A stretch of DNA of 64,000 nucleotides from assembly GCA_900468805.1 (NCBI GenBank), contig UEIF01000049.1, positions 32,450-96,449 on the forward strand, given 5' to 3'. A program made the position numbers and the translations under genes. This DNA comes from Hyphomicrobiales bacterium. Lineage in GTDB: Bacteria; Pseudomonadota; Alphaproteobacteria; Rhizobiales; Rhizobiaceae. Below the pieces are notes generated by a model that did no database searches, was not told the origin of the DNA, and worked only from the letters and a program-made list of their open reading frames with translations. The first letter of the stretch is position 1. Each line of letters opens with the position of its first letter. Positions 58,794-64,000 of this stretch are shown here, one piece after another.

Positions 58794-59720
58794 ATGACGA
58801 TGACCGACACACAAATCCTCGCCGGGAAAAAACCGAACGGCCCGATCGGACGTTGGCTGACTATGCTGTGGGCGGACAAGCTCGCTTTCTTCGCTGCTGT
58901 TTTTCTGTTGATCGTTCTTCTCTGTGCGCTGTTTGGTCCGTTCCTGCTGGAAAGCATTGCCACCAAGCAGAATCTGCGGGGCCGCAACGCGCCGCCGTTC
59001 GATATTACACGCGGATTGCTTTATGTCCTGGGCGCCGACGCTCTGGGCAGGCCGCTTCTTGCCCGCGTCGTCGTGGCGGCGCAAAACACCATCCTCGTGG
59101 CCGCGGCAGCGGTGCTCGCATCATCGATCGTTGGGACGACGCTTGGTCTGGTGGCGGGTTACAGCCGCTCTTCCGCCGCTCAATGGATCATGCGCCTCGG
59201 CGACGTGATCATGTCCTTTCCGTCGCTGCTTCTGGCGGTGATCGTGCTCTATATGCTCGAACCTTCGGTCGCCAATATCGTCCTGGTATTGGCGATCACC
59301 CGCATTCCCATCTATCTGCGCACCACACGCGCCGAAGTGCTTGAGGTGCGCGAGCGGATGTTCGTGCAGGCGGCGAAGGTCATGGGAGCATCGCACTGGC
59401 GCATTGTCTTTTGTCACATCTTGCCGGTGATCCTGCCCACGCTGGTTACGATCGCGACGCTTGATTTCGCCTTCGTCATGCTGGCCGAGTCCTCGCTGTC
59501 GTTCCTTGGGATCGGCATCCAGGCGCCGGAGATCACCTGGGGTCTTATGGTTGCTCAAGGGCGGCCTTATCTCACCAATGCCTGGTGGCTTTCCTTCTGG
59601 CCGGGCCTTGCAATCATCCTGACGACGCTGTCGCTCAACCTTCTGTCGAACTGGCTGCGCATCGCGCTCGATCCGACACAACGCTGGCGCCTTGAAATAG
59701 GAGGCAGGAAGAATGGCTGA
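58794..59720 (+). CDS. Oligopeptide/dipeptide-type ABC transporter permease (DppC-like)
   Basis: 308 residues; the ATG at 58794 follows the first permease by 3 bases. N-terminal cytoplasmic helix, then TM helices; conserved DALGRPLLARVVVAAQNT, the permease motif VQAAKVMGASHWRIVFCHILP and LSFLGIGIQAPEITWGLMVAQG, as in OppC/DppC. Second half of the channel. It overlaps the following ATPase gene by 8 bases. The substrate is unknown; D-2-hydroxyacid and sugar-acid genes downstream suggest a sugar-acid-like ligand. Confidence 0.9.
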   Translation: MTMTDTQILAGKKPNGPIGRWLTMLWADKLAFFAAVFLLIVLLCALFGPFLLESIATKQNLRGRNAPPFDITRGLLYVLGADALGRPLLARVVVAAQNTILVAAAAVLASSIVGTTLGLVAGYSRSSAAQWIMRLGDVIMSFPSLLLAVIVLYMLEPSVANIVLVLAITRIPIYLRTTRAEVLEVRERMFVQAAKVMGASHWRIVFCHILPVILPTLVTIATLDFAFVMLAESSLSFLGIGIQAPEITWGLMVAQGRPYLTNAWWLSFWPGLAIILTTLSLNLLSNWLRIALDPTQRWRLEIGGRKNG

Positions 59721-61347
59721 ACATCTTTTGGAAGTGCGTGACCTCTCGATCGAGTTCCACACAGTGACTGGCACCGTCAAGGCGGTACAAGATGTTAGCT
59801 GGCATCTCGATCGTGGTGAGACGCTGGCGATCCTTGGGGAAAGCGGCTCGGGCAAGTCCGTGTCGGCCTCGGCGATCATGAATCTGATTGATACACCGCC
59901 CGGCAAGATCACCAGCGGTACCATTCTCCTTAATGGGCGCGACATGCTGAAAATGACGCCTGAGGAGCGGCGTTCGATCAACGGCGCAAAGATCGCCATG
60001 ATTTTTCAGGACCCGCTGGCGCATCTCAATCCGGTCTATACGGTCGGCTGGCAAATTACCGAAATGATGACCACGCATGGTCAGTCGGGGGAGCGCGCCG
60101 GTGCGAGGGCGCTCGAATTGCTTGGGCGTGTCGGCATAGCCGATCCGCAAGCGGCGATGCGCAAGTATCCGTTCCAGTTTTCTGGTGGACAGCGGCAGCG
60201 TCTGATGATCGCTATGGCGATCGCCTGCAAGCCCGACATATTGATTGCGGATGAACCCACCACGGCGCTGGACGTTACGGTGCAGGCGCAGGTGCTCGAA
60301 CTTCTGCAGGAGTTGCAGCGGGAAACCGGCATGGGCATGTTGCTGATCACGCACGATCTCGGCGTTGTTGCTGAAATCGCCGACCGGGTCGTGGTGATGA
60401 ATTCCGGGTGCATCGTCGAAACGGGCGATGCGGCCGAAGTCTACCGCAACCCGCAGAACCCCTATACGAAGAAGCTGATTGCCGCCGCACCCGGGAAGGG
60501 CGCGATGCCGCAAGAGCGTGACCGGCAGGGCGAGCCGCTGCTGCGCGCAATCGGCTTGAAGAAGAGCTATGGCCTATTCCAGGCTCTCAAAGGCGTGGAT
60601 TTCGTCATCATGCCGGGCGAGACGGTTGCCGTTGTCGGCGAGAGCGGCTCCGGCAAGTCGACGCTTGCTCGGGCGATCGTTCGCCTCGATGATCCGCAGG
60701 AGGGCCAGGTCCTCTATCGCGGCAACGATCTGCTTGCGATGACCCCGTGGGAAATATTCGGGCTGCGTCGCGATCTGCAGATGGTCTTTCAAGATCCGAC
60801 ACAGTCACTCAACCCGCGGATGAGCGTGTTCCGGTTGATTTCCGAGGCCTGGGTCATTCACCCGGATATCCTGCCGAAAGCGAGGTGGAAGGAAAAGGTA
60901 GCCGAATTGCTGGTCAAGGTTGGCCTAAAACCGGATATGGCGGACCGATATCCACATCAGTTCTCCGGCGGCCAGCGCCAGCGCATCGCGATTGCCCGTG
61001 CGCTCGCCATGGAGCCGAAACTGATTATCTGCGACGAGGCGGTGTCGGCGCTCGACGTGTCGGTCCAGGCACAGGTGATCGCGTTACTCGAGGGCCTGCG
61101 TCGCGAATTTGGCCTGTCCTATCTTTTCATTGCGCACGACCTGCCGGTGGTGCGCGATTTTGCCGATCGTGTCATCGTCATGAAGGCTGGCAAGATTGTC
61201 GAGGAGGGGCCGGTTCGCCAGATCTTCGACGCGCCCTCCCACCCCTACACTCAGGCGCTGCTTGCCGCCAGCCTCGATCCCGACCCGGAGGTTCAGGCCG
61301 CCCGCCGCGCCGCACGTCACAGACAAGAAGGACTCGTTCCCGCATGA
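59713..61347 (+). CDS. Fused two-domain peptide-type ABC ATPase (DppDF-like)
   Basis: 544 residues with two complete ATPase units in one chain. Unit 1: GESGSGKSVSAS, FSGGQRQRLMIAMAIA, ILIADEPTTALD, then the peptide-transporter tail EVYRNPQNPYTKKLIAAAP. Unit 2: GESGSGKSTLARA, FSGGQRQRIAIARALA, LIICDEAVSALD, ending EVQAARRAARHRQEG. This fused layout is common in proteobacterial Opp-like systems. It drives the two permeases. Its stop overlaps the dehydrogenase start by 4 bases. Confidence 0.93.
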   Translation: MAEHLLEVRDLSIEFHTVTGTVKAVQDVSWHLDRGETLAILGESGSGKSVSASAIMNLIDTPPGKITSGTILLNGRDMLKMTPEERRSINGAKIAMIFQDPLAHLNPVYTVGWQITEMMTTHGQSGERAGARALELLGRVGIADPQAAMRKYPFQFSGGQRQRLMIAMAIACKPDILIADEPTTALDVTVQAQVLELLQELQRETGMGMLLITHDLGVVAEIADRVVVMNSGCIVETGDAAEVYRNPQNPYTKKLIAAAPGKGAMPQERDRQGEPLLRAIGLKKSYGLFQALKGVDFVIMPGETVAVVGESGSGKSTLARAIVRLDDPQEGQVLYRGNDLLAMTPWEIFGLRRDLQMVFQDPTQSLNPRMSVFRLISEAWVIHPDILPKARWKEKVAELLVKVGLKPDMADRYPHQFSGGQRQRIAIARALAMEPKLIICDEAVSALDVSVQAQVIALLEGLRREFGLSYLFIAHDLPVVRDFADRVIVMKAGKIVEEGPVRQIFDAPSHPYTQALLAASLDPDPEVQAARRAARHRQEGLVPA

Positions 61348-62291
61348 AGCCCGATGTAATCATTGCCTACCCGCTCCGGCCCCGTCAGATGGCGATGCTG
61401 GAGGAGAGCTACACGCTGCACCGGCTGGATCTTGTAAGTAGCGAAGAACGGGATACCCTCTTGCGGAAAGCCGGCCCGATCTGCACGGCTCTGGTCTGCA
61501 ACGGCCATGTGACTATTGACGATGCACTGCTTTCAAAATTGCCGGCGCTGAAGCTGGCAGCCTGTTCCTCGGCCGGCTACGACCAGATGGATGTCGAGGC
61601 GATGACACGGCGCGGCATCAAGCTTACCAATACATCCGAGGTGCTTTGCGACGACGTTGCCGACATGGCGCTGCTTCTGATGCTGGCGGCGCGTCGGCAC
61701 CTGCCGCAAGGCGACCGCTATGTGCGCTCCGGCGACTGGGCGCTGAAAGGCATGATGCCGTTGACCACATCGACATCGGGCAAGAGGGCCGGGATCGTCG
61801 GCCTCGGCCGGATAGGGTTGGCGATTGCCAAGCGATGCGAAGCTGTCGGGCTGACGGTCGGCTATTATGGGCGGACGAATAAAGCCGACAATGATTTTGC
61901 CTATTTCGACAGCCCGGTAAAACTGGCGGACTGGGCCGATATCCTGATTGCGGCGACACCGGGCGGCCCCTCGACCGAGGGGTTGATTTCGGCGGAGGTG
62001 CTGAATGCGCTTGGACCAACGGGCAGCTTCATCAACATTGCTCGGGGCACCGTGGTTGATGAGCCTGCCCTGATCGAGGCCTTGCAGGAAAGGCGTATCG
62101 CTTCGGCCGGCATCGATGTCTACCTCAACGAACCCAATCCCGATCCACGCTTCGCAACGCTGGATAACGTTGTGCTATATCCTCATCACGCCAGCGGTAC
62201 CGAGGAAACGCGCGACAGGATGGCGCAATTGACGGTCGACAACCTTGCCGCCTTCTTCGCGGGCAGGCCGCTGCTAACCCCGGTCAATTGA
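61344..62291 (+). CDS. D-2-hydroxyacid dehydrogenase
   Basis: 315 residues from the ATG at 61344; the longer frame to 60747 lies inside the ATPase gene. NAD(P)-binding GIVGLGRIGLAIAKR, catalytic Arg in INIARGTVVDEPAL, Glu in SAGIDVYLNEPN and His in YPHHASGTEETRD. It reduces or oxidises 2-oxo/D-2-hydroxy acids, such as glyoxylate, hydroxypyruvate or 2-keto-sugar acids. Coupled to the transporter, so its substrate probably enters through it or comes from its breakdown. Confidence 0.92.
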   Translation: MKPDVIIAYPLRPRQMAMLEESYTLHRLDLVSSEERDTLLRKAGPICTALVCNGHVTIDDALLSKLPALKLAACSSAGYDQMDVEAMTRRGIKLTNTSEVLCDDVADMALLLMLAARRHLPQGDRYVRSGDWALKGMMPLTTSTSGKRAGIVGLGRIGLAIAKRCEAVGLTVGYYGRTNKADNDFAYFDSPVKLADWADILIAATPGGPSTEGLISAEVLNALGPTGSFINIARGTVVDEPALIEALQERRIASAGIDVYLNEPNPDPRFATLDNVVLYPHHASGTEETRDRMAQLTVDNLAAFFAGRPLLTPVN

Positions 62292-62320
62292 GACCGGCGG
62301 CAACCCACGGCGCGGCAGCA

Positions 62321-63040
62321 TCAGACGAAATAATTCGGAAATTCCTTTCGCAGGTCTTCGACTTTTGCGACGGTCTGGCTCAGATGGTCACGGATCGCAT
62401 CGACGGCACCCTGTTCGTTGCGAGCGGCAATCGCGTCGATGATGGCGTGGTGCCCCTCGAGAATGGTCATGATCTTACCCTTTTCGGGTAGATGCAAACG
62501 ACGAATGCGCTCGAGATGGCCGGACCGCTCGCGAACCAGTTGGTGAAGGCTGCTACGCTTCACGCCAGCGAACAATGTCTGGTGAAAGAGCTCGTCGAGC
62601 TCTTGGAAGATCGCGATCTGATCGGCGTCATCGGAGACTGCCGACTGCATCTTGATGATCGAGCGGGCTCGCGTGATAACGCTCGGATCCAGATCCGGAT
62701 CGGTCGCCAGGCGGCGGCAGACTTCCGTTTCCAGTGCGATGCGAAGGAAATGCGCCTCGTAAATTTGCAGGACGTCGATCCGGGTCACCACAGTGCGGGA
62801 CTGCGGATGAATGCGAACCAGCCCCTCCTGTTTGAGAAGCTGCAATGCGTCACGAATCGGAGTCTGGCTGACTTCATAGGTCTCGGTAAGCTCGGTGCGC
62901 GACAGCGTGGTGTCTGGCGGCAGCTGAATGGTGATGATGCGCTTTCGCAGATCATCATAGACCCGTTGGACGGTACCGGCGGCGGCGACTGGAAAACCGG
63001 GTGCGGTGAGACCGAATGTGGAGGCGAACTGGGAATTCAT
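62321..63040 (-). CDS. GntR-family regulator, FCD (FadR-like) subfamily
   Basis: 239 residues from the ATG at 63040, with AAGGAT upstream; a TTG at 63049 is the other start. GntR winged helix at about residues 24-80 (TTLSRTELTETYEVSQTPIRDALQLLKQEGLV), then an all-helical FCD sensor domain with ELDELFHQTLFAGVKRS and a late EGHHAIIDAIAARN, the latter metal- or acid-sensing. FCD regulators often respond to sugar acids such as galactonate or glucuronate. Convergent with the dehydrogenase and divergent from the dehydratase. Confidence 0.92.
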   Translation of the reverse strand: MNSQFASTFGLTAPGFPVAAAGTVQRVYDDLRKRIITIQLPPDTTLSRTELTETYEVSQTPIRDALQLLKQEGLVRIHPQSRTVVTRIDVLQIYEAHFLRIALETEVCRRLATDPDLDPSVITRARSIIKMQSAVSDDADQIAIFQELDELFHQTLFAGVKRSSLHQLVRERSGHLERIRRLHLPEKGKIMTILEGHHAIIDAIAARNEQGAVDAIRDHLSQTVAKVEDLRKEFPNYFV

Positions 63041-63109
63041 GTGAGGCAATCCTTTTCACTCCATTCATAGCTGCGTGCCGCCTAATGCACAAGAATGCAA
63101 AAATGCGAT

Positions 63110-63136
63110 TGATATATGTGTTGAACTAAAATATCA
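63110..63136. promoter_or_regulatory. Inverted repeat TGATAT-N15-ATATCA, possible GntR operator
   Basis: TGATAT at 63110-63115 and ATATCA at 63131-63136 form a 6-bp inverted repeat in an AT-rich stretch of the gap between the GntR gene (start 63040) and the dehydratase (start 63184). FCD regulators bind short inverted repeats in such divergent regions. The spacer of 15 bases is longer than usual for FadR-type sites, so this is tentative. Confidence 0.4.
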
Positions 63137-63183
63137 GTTAGAGCGAACGTGCAGGTGGACGAGTGGACAGGTGGGAGAAAGCC

Positions 63184-64000
63184 GTGACCGCGAAGAAAAC
63201 TTACGAGCAATTGCGGTCTGCCCGATGGATGCTCCCGGACGATCAGCGCTCATTCGGTCACCGGTCGCGGACGATGCAGATGGGCTATGCGCCGGAGGAT
63301 TGGCAGGGAAGACCGATCATTGCCGTCATCAATACCTGGTCCGAAGCCCAGCCGTGCCACATGCATTTCCGTGAGCGCGCCGACTGGGTGAAGCGGGGAA
63401 TCCTACAGTCGGGTGGTTTCCCCATGGAACTTCCTGCGCTTTCCCTCTCCGAAAACTTCGTCAAGCCGACCACTATGCTCTATCGCAATATGCTGGCGAT
63501 GGAGACCGAGGAACTGCTGCGGAGCCATCCGATCGATGGCGCCGTTCTGATGGGCGGCTGCGACAAGACGACACCGGGCTTGGTCATGGGTGCAGTCAGC
63601 ATGGGCATTCCCTTCGTTTACCTTCCCGCGGGCCCGATGCTTCGCGGCAACTATGCCGGCAAGACGCTCGGCTCCGGTACCGACGGCTTCAAGTACTGGG
63701 ACGAGCGCCGCGCCGGCACGATCACCAAGGAAGAGTGGCAGGGCATCGAAGGTGGGATCGCCCGCAGCTACGGCCATTGCATGACCATGGGCACGGCGTC
63801 GACGATGACGGCGATCGCAGAGGCTATGGGATTGACGCTGCCGGGCGCTTCGTCGATCCCGGCAGCCGACGCCAACCACCAGCGCATGTCAGCAGCCTGT
63901 GGCCGGCGCATTGTCGATATGGTGTGGGAAGATCTGACGCCAGACAAGATCATCACTCCGGCGGCCGTCGACAATGCTGTTACGGTCGCCATGGCGACCG
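63184..64000 (+). CDS. IlvD/Edd-family sugar-acid dehydratase, 3' end beyond window
   Basis: Starts with GTG at 63184, with GTGGGAG upstream, and runs off the window after 272 codons (family length about 570-580). Iron-sulfur cysteines: C58 in SEAQPCHMHF, then GGCDKTTPG near residue 126 and GHCMTMGTAS near residue 199, as in L-arabinonate and D-xylonate dehydratases and dihydroxyacid dehydratase. The MELPALSLSENF segment and PAGPMLRGN pattern suggest the sugar-acid branch rather than IlvD. It fits a sugar-acid pathway with the GntR gene and hydroxyacid dehydrogenase. Confidence 0.88.
   Translation, partial: MTAKKTYEQLRSARWMLPDDQRSFGHRSRTMQMGYAPEDWQGRPIIAVINTWSEAQPCHMHFRERADWVKRGILQSGGFPMELPALSLSENFVKPTTMLYRNMLAMETEELLRSHPIDGAVLMGGCDKTTPGLVMGAVSMGIPFVYLPAGPMLRGNYAGKTLGSGTDGFKYWDERRAGTITKEEWQGIEGGIARSYGHCMTMGTASTMTAIAEAMGLTLPGASSIPAADANHQRMSAACGRRIVDMVWEDLTPDKIITPAAVDNAVTVAMAT

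Noticed and set aside
60747..61343. Long upstream extension of the dehydrogenase frame
   Set aside because: Lies inside the ATPase gene; the dehydrogenase domain begins at the ATG at 61344, coupled to the ATPase stop.

Overview
The window looks like part of the accessory genome (megaplasmid, chromid or a catabolic island) of a rhizobial alphaproteobacterium of the Rhizobium/Sinorhizobium/Agrobacterium kind. The reasons are the GC-rich coding style, many solute ABC transporters each with its own regulator, ectoine genes of the Sinorhizobium Ehu/Eut type, small DUF6481 and DUF2934 stress proteins, and the absence of rRNA, tRNA or ribosomal-protein genes. This is inferred from gene content; no search was run. 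I saw no insertion sequence, prophage or CRISPR array.

Layout: (1) 1-3038: end of a DUF4405 membrane protein, dinB (DNA polymerase IV) and an O-methyltransferase-like gene. (2) 3022-10972: a minus-strand operon with an arabinose-isomerase-fold protein, a ribose-type ABC transporter and a CocE-like hydrolase, divergent from an AraC regulator preceded by a 21-bp-spaced direct repeat. (3) 11174-12000: a MmcQ/YjbR protein and the tail of a dead chemotaxis receptor. (4) 12028-24548: an ectoine/hydroxyectoine locus: uptake (EhuABCD), hydroxyectoine and ectoine breakdown (EutBCDE), conversion of diaminobutyrate to aspartate (DoeC, DoeD), a MocR-type and an Lrp-type regulator. eutA is missing. (5) 24888-34288: a LacI-controlled cluster with an FrcBCA-type transporter, a phosphotriesterase-family protein, a STM3548-like amidotransferase-fold protein, a BtpA/SgcQ protein, a TenA-like protein, an M20 amidohydrolase and an inverted PfkB kinase. 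No known pathway fits; this is the best candidate for something new.

(6) 34489-40470: a run of small stress-related genes (J-domain protein, two cold-shock proteins, glycine-zipper protein, PepSY protein, DUF6481, DUF2934) with a frameshifted histidine-kinase remnant. (7) 40704-49309: a six-gene minus operon (two TIM-barrel isomerase-like proteins, a Gfo/Idh/MocA dehydrogenase, an alpha/beta hydrolase, a pentulose-phosphate-epimerase-like protein and a ROK kinase) divergent from a second dehydrogenase and an HSL-type esterase, next to a LacI regulator. (8) 49470-57217: a DeoR regulator divergent from a DhnA-type class I aldolase, a PfkB kinase resembling sulfofructose kinase YihV, and a MalEFGK-type transporter. 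(9) 57372-64000: a carboxylesterase remnant, an Opp/Dpp-type transporter without a binding-protein gene, a D-2-hydroxyacid dehydrogenase, a GntR regulator and the start of an IlvD/Edd-family sugar-acid dehydratase cut by the window edge.

The overall theme is scavenging of compatible solutes, sugars, sugar acids and nitrogenous compounds, arranged as transporter + enzymes + local regulator modules.
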